Shown piece after piece: positions 50,377 through 58,199 of a DNA stretch of 64,000 bases. A program made the translations under genes and the position numbers. Position 1 is the first letter of the stretch. Each line of letters starts with the position of its first letter. The notes under the pieces were generated by a model. It searched no databases, was not told where the DNA came from, and saw nothing but the letters and a program-made list of their open reading frames with translations. Source of the stretch: Minwuia thermotolerans (GTDB lineage Bacteria > Pseudomonadota > Alphaproteobacteria > Minwuiales > Minwuiaceae); contig NZ_PIGG01000068.1 of assembly GCF_002924445.1 (NCBI RefSeq), forward strand, positions 1 through 64,000. The letters are read 5' to 3'.

Positions 50377-50886
50377 CTATTCGCGGCAGTCGTTCCGCCG
50401 CGTCATGCCGCCGATCTTCAGCAGATAGGCCTCGACCCGCTCCTGCGTGGCAGGATCGCAGATATGGCCCTTGGACTTCAACTCGTCCCGGAAGAGCGCC
50501 ATGGCGAGGCCGTGAGTAACCGAGATCAGGGCGAGCTGCCGCGGGTTCCAGCAGCCGCTGTTCTGCTCCCGCTCCATCAGCGGCAGGAAGGAGCGTTCGC
50601 CCCACTCGAAGCCGCAGTGATCGGCCCAGGCGGAGCCGGCGCCGCGCCGGATCGCGTCCGCCGTCATGTTGCCGGTAATCACGCCGCGGCGCTTCTCGGC
50701 GGACGTCGCCGGCTGGCAGTTCCTTTCCGGGGCGCACTGGCCCAGATGTATGTTGTCCAGCGCACGGTTGCCGATCGCGTCGATCAGCCCCGGATCGAGT
50801 TCGCCCACCAGGCTGGGGTCCGCGGCGTGCGCGCCGGCGGGGACGAGAAGCATCAGTCCGAGGCAGAACGCTAAGAGATGTTTCAT
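50377..50886 (-). CDS. Exported cysteine-containing protein of unknown function
   Basis: This 169-residue product has a signal peptide (MKHLLAFCLGLMLLVPAGAHA, cleaved before ADPSL). The mature part has six cysteines, in GQCAPERNC, DHCGFE, SGCWN, HICDP and the C-terminal NDCRE. The even number suggests three disulfides in a periplasmic domain. I do not recognise the family. Its ATG overlaps the stop of the sulfurtransferase gene (ATGA), so the two are translationally coupled. Confidence 0.75.
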   Translation of the reverse strand: MKHLLAFCLGLMLLVPAGAHAADPSLVGELDPGLIDAIGNRALDNIHLGQCAPERNCQPATSAEKRRGVITGNMTADAIRRGAGSAWADHCGFEWGERSFLPLMEREQNSGCWNPRQLALISVTHGLAMALFRDELKSKGHICDPATQERVEAYLLKIGGMTRRNDCRE

Positions 50887-51752
50887 GACCGATCGCTCTC
50901 CATGGGCAGTTCGGGGTGGACACACCATTCGCTGAGGGAATTGTCGTAGAGCGAGACCTCGTCCTGGCCCATCAGGGCCATAACGAAGGCCGGTGTCGTG
51001 GCGGCGATGCCGCCGCCGCAATAGGTGACGACCCGCTTGGACTCGTCGGCGCCGGCCTCGTCGAGGAGCTGTCGCAATTCGGACAGAGGCCGGAAGGTGC
51101 GGTCAGGCCGCACCATCTCCCGCGCGGGCGCATTGGCCGAGCCTGCAATCCGGCCGGGCCGGCCGTAGTGCGTGCCACCGCCCTCGTGCTGCTCACGGGA
51201 AAGGGCGTTGACCACGACCGAGCCCTTGTCCGCCAGTGCGGCGAGCACCTGCTCGCGGTCGTAGACAAGTTCCGGCCGGGGCGCGGGCGTGAACGTCGCC
51301 GGCGGATAGCTGTTCGCCCCCTGCTCGATCGGCCGTCCCTCGGCCTCCCACTTGTCGATGCCACCGTCGAGCACGGCCGCGTTGTCGAAACCGAAGGCGC
51401 GCAGCATCCACCAGACGCGGGTGGCCCACATGGGATGGTGGCGGCTGTAGAGCACGACCCGGCTGCCGTCGCCGATGCCCAGCGCCCCCGCGCCGCGGGC
51501 GAAGGCGTCCGCATCGGGGAAGGTGAAGCGCAGCGTCGGATGGGGCCTGCAGAGATCCTGCTGGATGTCGATGAACGCGGCGCCGGGAACATGGGCGGCC
51601 TCGTATTCGTCGCGGCAGGGCACGACGCGGTAGGTGCTCTGCGGATCGGGCTCCAGCCGCGTGGTGCAATCGAAGATGCGGAGATCGGGATCGGCTAGGC
51701 GATCCTGCAGATCGGCGGCGCTGATCAGCCAGCGCTGGACGCGTTCGTTCAT
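50883..51752 (-). CDS. Sulfurtransferase with two rhodanese domains
   Basis: This 289-residue protein has two rhodanese domains. The C-terminal one bears the active cysteine in VVTYCGGGIAAT; the N-terminal one ends near VVLYSRHHPMWATRVWWMLRAFG with no cysteine, as expected for the inactive domain. The family transfers sulfane sulfur from thiosulfate or 3-mercaptopyruvate to a thiol or cyanide. The catalytic loop CGGGIAA resembles thiosulfate-type enzymes. It precedes and overlaps the exported unknown gene. Confidence 0.92.
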   Translation of the reverse strand: MNERVQRWLISAADLQDRLADPDLRIFDCTTRLEPDPQSTYRVVPCRDEYEAAHVPGAAFIDIQQDLCRPHPTLRFTFPDADAFARGAGALGIGDGSRVVLYSRHHPMWATRVWWMLRAFGFDNAAVLDGGIDKWEAEGRPIEQGANSYPPATFTPAPRPELVYDREQVLAALADKGSVVVNALSREQHEGGGTHYGRPGRIAGSANAPAREMVRPDRTFRPLSELRQLLDEAGADESKRVVTYCGGGIAATTPAFVMALMGQDEVSLYDNSLSEWCVHPELPMESDRS

Positions 51753-51825
51753 TCGGGCGGTCTCCCGGTCGCCATGGGTCCGGGGAGAGTAGTGCGCCTT
51801 CGATGCAGGGGGAACCCGTTGGCAG

Positions 51826-52050
51826 TCAGCCTCCGGCGAAGCGCCATTTCTCCCGGTAGGCGCGCATGGCTTCCTGGGCGCTGCGGAGGTCGTCTTCCTC
51901 GATCGGGCTCATTGCGCTGATTTCGATCCCCCGGCTGGTCTCCCGGATGTAGACGGTGTCTCCCGCCATCAGATGCAGCCGCCGGGCGATGTCGTCCGGC
52001 AGGACGACCGCCTTGCTGCCCTTCACCGTCGCAATTTTCGCGCGCGCCAT
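51826..52050 (-). CDS. AbrB/MazE/SpoVT-type DNA-binding protein, probably an orphan antitoxin
   Basis: This 74-residue protein has an N-terminal swapped-hairpin domain (KIATVKGSKAVVLPDDIARRLHLMAGDTVYI) and a C-terminal helix (RSAQEAMRAYREKWRF) of the kind that binds a toxin of the Doc or MazF type. No toxin gene follows: the next gene in its direction is the sulfurtransferase, 73 bases on. It may be a solitary regulator or a relic of a toxin-antitoxin pair. An imperfect inverted repeat upstream could be its own operator. Confidence 0.82.
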   Translation of the reverse strand: MARAKIATVKGSKAVVLPDDIARRLHLMAGDTVYIRETSRGIEISAMSPIEEDDLRSAQEAMRAYREKWRFAGG

Positions 52051-52060
52051 CGAATTTCCA

Positions 52061-52105
52061 CTTGCAATTTGTACTTAGTTACCATCTCCAGAGTGAATTT
52101 GCAAG
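52061..52105. promoter_or_regulatory. Inverted repeat upstream of the AbrB-type gene
   Basis: CTTGCAATTT at 52061-52070 and AATTTGCAAG at 52096-52105 form inverted arms matching at nine of ten positions, 35 bases apart, in an AT-rich promoter region. The location suits autoregulation by the AbrB-type protein, or control of the divergent CoA-transferase genes. The assignment is inferred. Confidence 0.35.
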
Positions 52106-52197
52106 AGAACACAGGGGTTTGTCGGACTTCGTGACTGTTTTGCATCACTGGAACATGATATGTCTGTAAGAGATGCGTTTCCGGGGAGACAAGTGAC

Positions 52198-53034
52198 ATG
52201 GCTGACGCGATCCGCTCATCCGCCGAGGAACTGGCCGCGATGGTGCCCGACGGGGCCCAGATTGCGGTGCCGCCCGACTATTCCGGCGTTTCCATGGAGC
52301 TCACCCGGGCGCTGGTGCGGCGCGGGGTGAAGAACCTGCATCTGGTCTGTGTGCCGGTCACCGGCCTGCAGGGCGACATGCTGATCGGCGCCGGCGCGGT
52401 ATCGACCATCGAGACCTCCGCGGTGACCCTGGGCGAGTTCGGCGGCGCGCCGCGGTTCCAGGCGGCGCTGAAGGCCGGCACCCTGAAGGTGAAGGACGCG
52501 ACCTGTCCGGCGGTTCACGCGGCCATTCAGGCCGGCCAGAAGGGCATTCCCTACATGCCGCTGAGGGGCATGATCGGCTCCGACATCCTGGCCAACCGCG
52601 ATGACTGGCTGGTGCAGCAGAACCCGTTCTCGGCCGACGAGGACCCGATCGTCCTGCTGCCGGCGCTGCGCCCCGATTTCGCGATCTTCCACGGGCTCAA
52701 GGCCGACCGGCAGGGCAATGTCTATCTCGGCATCCGTCGGGAATTGTTCGCCATGGCCGGCGCAGCGAAGCAATCGCTGGTGACGGTCGAGGAAATCGTC
52801 GAAGGCAATCTGCTGGAAGACGACGCCACTGCCGCAGGCACGCTGTCATCCATCTATGTGGGCGGCGTCGCCGAAGCCCGGCACGGCGCCTGGCCGCTGC
52901 CGTTCTGGAACGAATACGCCACGGACGACGCGCACATGCAGGGCTATGTCGCTGCAGCCCGCTCCGACGAAGGGTTCGCCGAGTATCTCCGCGCCCATGT
53001 CCTGGGCGAGAGCGCTCAGGCGGCCGCGGAATGA
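52198..53034 (+). CDS. CoA-transferase subunit A (glutaconate CoA-transferase type)
   Basis: This 278-residue alpha subunit of a family I CoA transferase has VRRGVKNLHLVCVPVTGLQGDMLIGAGAVSTIETSAVTLGEFG and PYMPLRGMIGSDI. The closest type is the GctA-like alpha subunit. Paired with the next gene, it should move CoA between dicarboxylic or related acids. The ATG follows GGGGAGAC. It diverges from the AbrB-type gene and overlaps subunit B by four bases. Confidence 0.88.
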   Translation: MADAIRSSAEELAAMVPDGAQIAVPPDYSGVSMELTRALVRRGVKNLHLVCVPVTGLQGDMLIGAGAVSTIETSAVTLGEFGGAPRFQAALKAGTLKVKDATCPAVHAAIQAGQKGIPYMPLRGMIGSDILANRDDWLVQQNPFSADEDPIVLLPALRPDFAIFHGLKADRQGNVYLGIRRELFAMAGAAKQSLVTVEEIVEGNLLEDDATAAGTLSSIYVGGVAEARHGAWPLPFWNEYATDDAHMQGYVAAARSDEGFAEYLRAHVLGESAQAAAE

Positions 53035-53795
53035 ACCCGGCGCGGCCCTCCCCGGACGAGGTCAAGCCGGAAGAGCTGCTGATCGCCATCATCGCACGCC
53101 TGCTGGAGGGCTGCCGTCTGGTGGCGGCCGGCGCGTCCTCGCCCATTCCGGGCGGTGGCTGCCTGCTGGCGCGGCGACAGAGCGGCGGCGCGATGCACGT
53201 CAACATTCTCGGCAGCCGCGCCAACAACCTGATGACAAATGGCGGTGTGGAACTGTTCGACTGGGCCGGCCAGGGCCGGCTGGACGCCTTCTTCCTGGGC
53301 GGGGGGCAGATCGACGGTCAGGCCAACATCAACCTGGTGGGGACCGGCGACTATCCGAACAACGACATCCGCTGGCCGGGTTCCTTCGGCAGCGCCTATC
53401 TCTACTATCTGGTGCCGCGGGTGATCCTGTTCCGGGAGGAGCACAGCCGCCGCGTCTTCGTACCGAAGGTGGATTTCGTCTCCACGCCGGGCACCAGCGG
53501 CAAGGACATCTACCGCACCGGGGGGCCCTACGCGATGGTTACGCCACTGTGCCTGATGGGGTTCGACACGGCGCGCGCGCGCTTTCATCTGAAAAGCGTC
53601 CATCCCGGCCATACGGTCGAGGAGGTGCGCGACAACACCGGCTTCGATTTCGACGTGCCCGATGACGTGCCGGAGACCGTGCTGCCCGACCGGGCGACGC
53701 TGGACGAAATCCGCCGTCACGTTTCGCTGGAGATCGCCGAAACCTATCCGCGCTTCGCCCAGCGTGTCTTTCCCGAGGCGATGCAGGCCGCCTGA
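53031..53795 (+). CDS. CoA-transferase subunit B (glutaconate CoA-transferase type)
   Basis: This 254-residue beta subunit overlaps subunit A (ATGA), so the two are made in equal amounts. It contains NGGVELFDWAGQGRLDAFFLGGGQIDGQANINLVGTGDYP and VDFVSTPG, as in GctB-like beta subunits. The beta subunit carries the catalytic glutamate in this family; I cannot fix which residue it is here. Likely substrates are dicarboxylic acyl-CoAs. Confidence 0.88.
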   Translation: MNPARPSPDEVKPEELLIAIIARLLEGCRLVAAGASSPIPGGGCLLARRQSGGAMHVNILGSRANNLMTNGGVELFDWAGQGRLDAFFLGGGQIDGQANINLVGTGDYPNNDIRWPGSFGSAYLYYLVPRVILFREEHSRRVFVPKVDFVSTPGTSGKDIYRTGGPYAMVTPLCLMGFDTARARFHLKSVHPGHTVEEVRDNTGFDFDVPDDVPETVLPDRATLDEIRRHVSLEIAETYPRFAQRVFPEAMQAA

Positions 53796-53804
53796 GCAGG
53801 CCGC

Positions 53805-54407
53805 TCAGCCTCCCTTGCGGAAGGTGATCACACGGTAGAGGTACCAGATCACGAGCAAGGCCACGACGGCGTTCGATACCGGGTTGGCCCAGCCGGCGAC
53901 GCGCTGGTACTGGTCTTCCAGAAGGAAGCCCGCCCCCGAAAGCAGCGCAGTCCAGATCACCGTGCCCAGCGCCGAGTAGAGCGTGACGCGGGCCAGGGAC
54001 ATGCGGGCCACGCCGGCCGGCACGGAAATGAACGTCCGCACGGCAGGCACGAGGCGGCCGAGGAAGACCGCCTTGCCGCCATGGCGTTCGAACCAGTCGC
54101 GGGCCCGGTCGATCTCCTTCGGCGTCAGGGTCAGCCAGCGTCCGTGGCCTTCGGCGAAACGCTTCAGCCGTTCGTGCTCGCCCAGCCAGCGTCCGATGCC
54201 GTACCAGAACAGCGCGCCCAGCAGGGAACCGGCCGAACCGGCGAGGGTCGCCAGAACGATGTCCAGCTCCCCGCGGGCAGCACTGAACCCGGCGAGCGGC
54301 ATGATCAGCTCCGAGGGGATGGGCGGAAAGACGTTCTCCGCAAACATCAGGAAGGCGATGCCCGGATAGCCGCCCTGTTCGATGACGCCCGTGATCCAGT
54401 CGAAGAT
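53805..54407 (-). CDS. DedA-family membrane protein, apparently starting at ATC
   Basis: DedA/VTT proteins are inner-membrane proteins involved in envelope lipid transport and proton-motive-force homeostasis. The product has ENVFPPIPSELIMPLAGF, the FLGRLVPAVRTFISVPAG motif with its conserved Arg, and four to five helices. The first ATG (54347) lacks a ribosome site and would cut the conserved front. In frame with it, 20 codons upstream, ATC-TTC-GAC-TGG gives the family start FDWITGVIEQGGYPGIAFLM. A GGAGGAG lies seven bases before this ATC. No ATG, GTG or TTG is in frame there, so initiation at ATC is inferred. Confidence 0.85.
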   Translation of the reverse strand: MFDWITGVIEQGGYPGIAFLMFAENVFPPIPSELIMPLAGFSAARGELDIVLATLAGSAGSLLGALFWYGIGRWLGEHERLKRFAEGHGRWLTLTPKEIDRARDWFERHGGKAVFLGRLVPAVRTFISVPAGVARMSLARVTLYSALGTVIWTALLSGAGFLLEDQYQRVAGWANPVSNAVVALLVIWYLYRVITFRKGG

Positions 54408-54448
54408 GACACAGCTCCTCCGTCAGGCGGCCGGCCGGATGGGGCGTT

Positions 54449-55012
54449 TCAGCCCTCCCATTCGGGCAGGTTCTCGATCTCGGCCTTCGGCAGGCGGGTC
54501 ATGTAGTCGCCCCTGGCGTATTCGAGCTTCTCCAGAGACATGATTACCTCACGGTCGCCCATGCCGAGAAAGCCGCCGACCTCGACGACCAGCGCGGATA
54601 CCTGGCCGGAGCGGTCGACCAGCGCTCTCTCGATCTCGCCGATCTCGTGGCCGTTGACGTCGACGACGTCCATGTCATCGATCTCGCGGTCCCATTCGAT
54701 CAGCGCCTCGGCCTCCGCTTCGGTGATGTCGGTGACGAAGCCGTCGGGGCTGTAGTCCAGTTCGTCGAGCGTCATCAGCACCTCGCGGTCGTCCAGGTCG
54801 AAGAAATCGCCGAACTCGACCACGACGCCGACCACGCGGCCGGTGCCGTCGATGATGGCTTCCTCGATCTCGCCGATCTCCTCGCCGCCAACGCTGAGGA
54901 CGTTGGCGCCCTCGAGTTCCATGTGGCTTTCGCCGGCAGGCTGGGCGCCGGCTGCGGTGACGCCGGCTCCGAGGGCGAGGGCGGCGGCGATTGCGGTCAT
55001 TCGATTGCGCAT
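54449..55012 (-). CDS. Exported protein with two PRC-barrel domains
   Basis: This 187-residue protein has a signal peptide (about residues 1-24, ITAIAAALALGAGVTAAGA-like, ending AQPAG) and two PRC-barrel-like repeats. One is NVLSVGGEEIGEIEEAIIDGTGRVVGVVVEFGDFFDLDDREVLM; the other is VVDVNGHEIGEIERALVDRSGQVSALVVEVGGFLGMGDREVIM. PRC barrels occur in RimM and photosynthetic reaction centre H subunit; the exported doubles are of unknown function. The repeats clearly arose by duplication. Many acidic residues make it strongly negative. Confidence 0.87.
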   Translation of the reverse strand: MRNRMTAIAAALALGAGVTAAGAQPAGESHMELEGANVLSVGGEEIGEIEEAIIDGTGRVVGVVVEFGDFFDLDDREVLMTLDELDYSPDGFVTDITEAEAEALIEWDREIDDMDVVDVNGHEIGEIERALVDRSGQVSALVVEVGGFLGMGDREVIMSLEKLEYARGDYMTRLPKAEIENLPEWEG

Positions 55013-55130
55013 CGTTCTTGTTCTCCAGATCGGTTCTTCTGCGCCAGCGGTTCCCGCAGGAACCGCCTGAAAAGGCCATGTCGGTATCTGGAAGCCGGTT
55101 GTCCACACCGCAGCGGCGGTGCGGCAGCGT

Positions 55131-55517
55131 TCAATAATCGGAGAAGACCAGCTCCATCTTCTCCTTGAGCGTCTGGGCCGTGAAGGGCTTGACGATGTAG
55201 TTGTTCACGCCCGCCTGCTTGGCGGCGATGACGTGTTCGGTCTTGCTCTCCGCGGTGACCATGATGAACGGCAGATCGTGCAGTTCCTCGTCGGCGCGGA
55301 TCTCCTCCAGCAGCTGGTAGCCGGTGATCGGCTCCATGTTCCAGTCGGAGATGATCAGGCCGTAGTCGTTCTCGCGCAGCTTGCGCAGGGCGGCGGCGCC
55401 GTCCATCGCGGTGTCGATGTTGGTGAAGCCGATCTGGCGGAGCAGGTTGCCGATGATCCGCAGCATCTGCAGGTAATCGTCCACGATCAGGATCGGCATG
55501 TTCTGGTCGATACGCAT
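55131..55517 (-). CDS. Single-domain response regulator (CheY-like)
   Basis: This 128-residue receiver domain has the acidic pair in LIVDDYLQM, the phosphoacceptor aspartate in LIISDWNMEP, the threonine in MVTAES and the lysine in YIVKPFT. There is no output domain. It resembles CheY proteins of chemotaxis, but no che or kinase genes are adjacent, so its partner is unknown. ATG at 55517 is used; MPILIVDD at 55499 is a possible alternative. Confidence 0.93.
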   Translation of the reverse strand: MRIDQNMPILIVDDYLQMLRIIGNLLRQIGFTNIDTAMDGAAALRKLRENDYGLIISDWNMEPITGYQLLEEIRADEELHDLPFIMVTAESKTEHVIAAKQAGVNNYIVKPFTAQTLKEKMELVFSDY

Positions 55518-55677
55518 TACTCACCGCACGGGGGATGCAGAGGCCGGCCCCCACCATCGCCGGTTTTCCTGAATTTTGCGTAAACCGGGCCGTGCGCCGG
55601 CCGTCTTGTCGCCTCCGGGACGCGCGCCTATAGTCCGCGCGCGCCGGCGGGCAACGGCGCAGGGGAAAGGGGAAGCG

Positions 55678-56121
55678 ATGCCGGCAATCACCGAAAAGGG
55701 CACGACCTACTATCTGGAGGACATCTCCGTCGGCATGGCCGCGGAGTACACCCGCGAGGTCACCGGGGATCTGATCCAGTCCTTCGCCGACGCTTCCGGC
55801 GACGACAACCCGCTGCACCTGGACGAGGACTACGCGAAGACAACCATGTTCAAGGGCCGCATCGCCCACGGCATGCTCTCGGGCAGCTTCCTGTCGACCA
55901 TCTTCGGCACCATATTCCCGGGGCCGGGTGGCATCTATCTCGGTCAGAATCTGAAGTTCGTGGCGCCCGTGCGCATCGGCGATGTGGTCACCGCCCGCGC
56001 CGAGGTCGACGAGGTGCTGGCCGACAAGGGCCGGGTGCACTTCACCTGCACCTGCACTGTCGGCGGCAAGAACGTCATCGTCGGCGATGCCTGGATCATG
56101 CCGCCGCGCCGCGGCAAGTGA
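55678..56121 (+). CDS. MaoC-like (R)-specific enoyl-CoA hydratase
   Basis: This 147-residue hotdog-fold hydratase has the catalytic pair in DASGDDNPLHLDEDYAKTTMFKGRIAHGML (Asp and His as in PhaJ/MaoC). It should hydrate trans-2-enoyl-CoA to (R)-3-hydroxyacyl-CoA, as needed in polyhydroxyalkanoate supply or acyl-CoA breakdown. GGGGAAGCG precedes the ATG at 55678. The stop overlaps an upstream GTG of ribF, so the genes are probably co-transcribed. Confidence 0.92.
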   Translation: MPAITEKGTTYYLEDISVGMAAEYTREVTGDLIQSFADASGDDNPLHLDEDYAKTTMFKGRIAHGMLSGSFLSTIFGTIFPGPGGIYLGQNLKFVAPVRIGDVVTARAEVDEVLADKGRVHFTCTCTVGGKNVIVGDAWIMPPRRGK

Positions 56122-56132
56122 CCCGGCGGTCC

Positions 56133-57092
56133 ATGCGGCTCGTACGGCTCAACACCCCGGCCCCGCAGAGTCTCCGCGGCGCCACCGTCGCCATCGGCAA
56201 TTTCGACGGCGTCCACCGCGGCCACCGGGTGCTCATCGGCATGGCCCGCGATCACGCCCGGGCGCGTGGCGCGCCGTCGGGCGTGCTCACGTTCGAGCCT
56301 CACCCGCGGGAATACTTCGCGCCCAAGGCGCCGCCCTTCCGCCTGACCAATTTCCGCGCCCGCGTCGTCGGGCTCTGCGAGACCGGCATCGACATGATGG
56401 CCGTGTCGCGTTTCGACGAAGCGGTCGCGCGCATGTCGGCGACGGACTTCATCGAGGATGTGCTCTGCCGCCGTCTGGGTGTCGGCCACATCGTCGTCGG
56501 CTACGATTTCGCCTTCGGGCACAAGCGCGCGGGAAATGTCGCGCTGCTCCGTCATGCGGCGGTCGAGCGGGGCTTCGGCGTCAGTGTCGTCGAGCCGGTG
56601 CATGAGGGCCAGGAAGTGATTTCGTCGACACGTATCCGCGATGCGCTCTGGCAGGGCGAGCCCCGCCGCGCGGCCGAACTGCTGGGCCACTGGTGGGAGG
56701 TCCACGGCCGCGTTCGCCGGGGCGACCAGCGCGGCCGCACCATCGGCTTCCCGACGGCCAACATCTCGCTCGGCGGCTATCTGGAGCCGCAGTTCGGCGT
56801 CTACGCGGTCCAGATCGGCTGGCCCGAGAACGGCCGGGTGGTCTGGCGCGACGGCGTCGCCAACCTGGGCCGGCGGCCGACCTTCGAGAAATCCGACGTG
56901 CTGCTGGAAGTGCATGTCTTCGACTATTCGGGCGACCTCTACGGCAAGCGCGCCGAGGTGCGCTTCATCGACTTCCTCAGGCCGGAACGGAAGTTCGACG
57001 GGCTGGAAGCGTTGAAGGCGCAGATCGCCGCCGATGCGGCGCAGGCGCGCGAAGTGCTGCGCAACCTGCCTGTCCTCGAAGCGGGAGACTGA
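56133..57092 (+). CDS. ribF: Bifunctional riboflavin kinase/FAD synthetase RibF
   Basis: RibF phosphorylates riboflavin to FMN and adenylates FMN to FAD. The FAD-synthetase domain (about 1-175) has VAIGNFDGVHRGHRVLI and the conserved EVISSTRIRDAL. The riboflavin-kinase domain (about 185-315) has GRTIGFPTANISLGG and GVANLGRRPTF. The ATG at 56133 gives the normal N-terminus MRLVRLN; a GTG at 56118, which overlaps the maoC-like stop, would add five residues. Length (319) is normal. Confidence 0.96.
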   Translation: MRLVRLNTPAPQSLRGATVAIGNFDGVHRGHRVLIGMARDHARARGAPSGVLTFEPHPREYFAPKAPPFRLTNFRARVVGLCETGIDMMAVSRFDEAVARMSATDFIEDVLCRRLGVGHIVVGYDFAFGHKRAGNVALLRHAAVERGFGVSVVEPVHEGQEVISSTRIRDALWQGEPRRAAELLGHWWEVHGRVRRGDQRGRTIGFPTANISLGGYLEPQFGVYAVQIGWPENGRVVWRDGVANLGRRPTFEKSDVLLEVHVFDYSGDLYGKRAEVRFIDFLRPERKFDGLEALKAQIAADAAQAREVLRNLPVLEAGD

Positions 57093-57095
57093 GCC

Positions 57096-57995
57096 ATGAC
57101 GGAAACGATCGGTTTCATCGGCCTGGGCGCCATGGGCGGCCCTATGGCGGCGAACCTGGCGCGCGCCGGCCACAATCTTGTGGTCTTCGACGCGGACCGC
57201 TCGAAGGAAATCGAGGTCGCGGAACTGGGGGCCGCGGTGGCCGGTTCCGTCGCCGAGGTGGCCGGGAAGGCCGACATCATCGTCACCATGCTGCCGGATT
57301 CGCCGGACGTGGAGGAAGTGGCGCTGGGCGCCGCGGGGGTGCGCGCCCACGGGCGGCCCGACCAGCTTCTGATGGACATGTCGACCATCGCGCCGGCAAC
57401 GACCGACCGGCTCTGCCGGGAACTCAACGAGGCCGGCATCGGCTTCGTCGACGCACCGGTCGGCCGCCTGGTCGCCCATGCCATCGCCGGCGAGTCGCTC
57501 TTCATGGTGGGCGCTTCGGGCAACGACTTCGGCCGCGTGAAGCCTCTGCTGGAAGCGATGGGATCGACCATCCACCATTGCGGCGGTCCCGGCGCCGGCA
57601 TCCGCACCAAGCTGGTCAACAACCTGATTGCGATCGCGGTCTGCCAGATCGATGCGGAGGCGATTTCCCTGGCTCAGGCCTTCGGGCTAGACATCGCCAC
57701 CACGCTGGACGTGATCAACGGCACCACGGCCACCAACGGCCATCTGGTCAGCGCCTGGCCCAACAAGGTGCTGAAGGGCGACACCGAGCCCGGCTTCCGC
57801 ATTGCGCTGGCCCACAAGGACGTCAGCCTGGCGCTGGAGGCGGCGCGGGAGGCCGGCATCCCCATGTTCGCGGGCGCGGCGGTGCGTGAATCGCTGGCGC
57901 TGGCCAAGGGCGACGCGGCCTTCGCGGGCCGGGATTTCTCAGCATTGCTCGACCATGTCTGTTCGCTGGCCGGGCTGAAACCGCCACGGACGTGA
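57096..57995 (+). CDS. NAD(P)-dependent 3-hydroxyisobutyrate dehydrogenase-family protein
   Basis: This 299-residue beta-hydroxyacid dehydrogenase has a Rossmann domain with IGFIGLGAMGGPMAANLARAGH, the substrate motif VDAPVGRLVAHAIAGESLFMVGA and the catalytic lysine in RTKLVNNLIAIAVCQ. Family members act on 3-hydroxyisobutyrate, tartronate semialdehyde or related acids; the substrate here is not certain. Only three bases separate it from ribF, so it ends the maoC-ribF-dehydrogenase unit. The next gene starts 205 bases on, behind an operator array. Confidence 0.9.
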   Translation: MTETIGFIGLGAMGGPMAANLARAGHNLVVFDADRSKEIEVAELGAAVAGSVAEVAGKADIIVTMLPDSPDVEEVALGAAGVRAHGRPDQLLMDMSTIAPATTDRLCRELNEAGIGFVDAPVGRLVAHAIAGESLFMVGASGNDFGRVKPLLEAMGSTIHHCGGPGAGIRTKLVNNLIAIAVCQIDAEAISLAQAFGLDIATTLDVINGTTATNGHLVSAWPNKVLKGDTEPGFRIALAHKDVSLALEAAREAGIPMFAGAAVRESLALAKGDAAFAGRDFSALLDHVCSLAGLKPPRT

Positions 57996-58012
57996 ACCCG
58001 ATATCGCGGTTC

Positions 58013-58073
58013 ATGTAATATCATTACATATACAACGTAATAATATCACGCTCTCCATGTAACAGAGTTACGT
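58013..58073 (+). promoter_or_regulatory. Three evenly spaced palindromic operators upstream of the cyclase gene
   Basis: Three 17-base sites begin at 58013, 58035 and 58057, exactly 22 bp apart. Site 1 is ATGTAATATCATTACAT (a perfect inverted repeat). Site 2 is ACGTAATAATATCACGC. Site 3 is ATGTAACAGAGTTACGT. The common pattern is GTAAY-N3-RTYAC. The 22-bp phasing puts the three on one face of the helix. They lie in AT-rich DNA 127 or more bases before the cyclase ATG. The protein that binds is unknown. Confidence 0.7.
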
Positions 58074-58199
58074 GACGCAAGAAATTCCTTGCAATGTTGG
58101 CGAGTGACTTCCGATCATTCCTCCCGTGACCTTCCCAACAAGGGGGGCTGGCGCCGGCTATCGGGCGGCGTCGCAAGAAGACAAGGAGGAGACGTCACC

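Noticed and set aside
51826-52050. A complete toxin-antitoxin system around the AbrB-type gene
   Set aside because: The adjoining genes are a sulfurtransferase and a CoA transferase, and the 73-base gap is too short for a toxin.
55586-56132. An FMN riboswitch before the maoC-ribF genes
   Set aside because: The upstream sequence has no RFN-element core such as AGGG-type conserved loops, and ribF follows the maoC-like gene without a leader.
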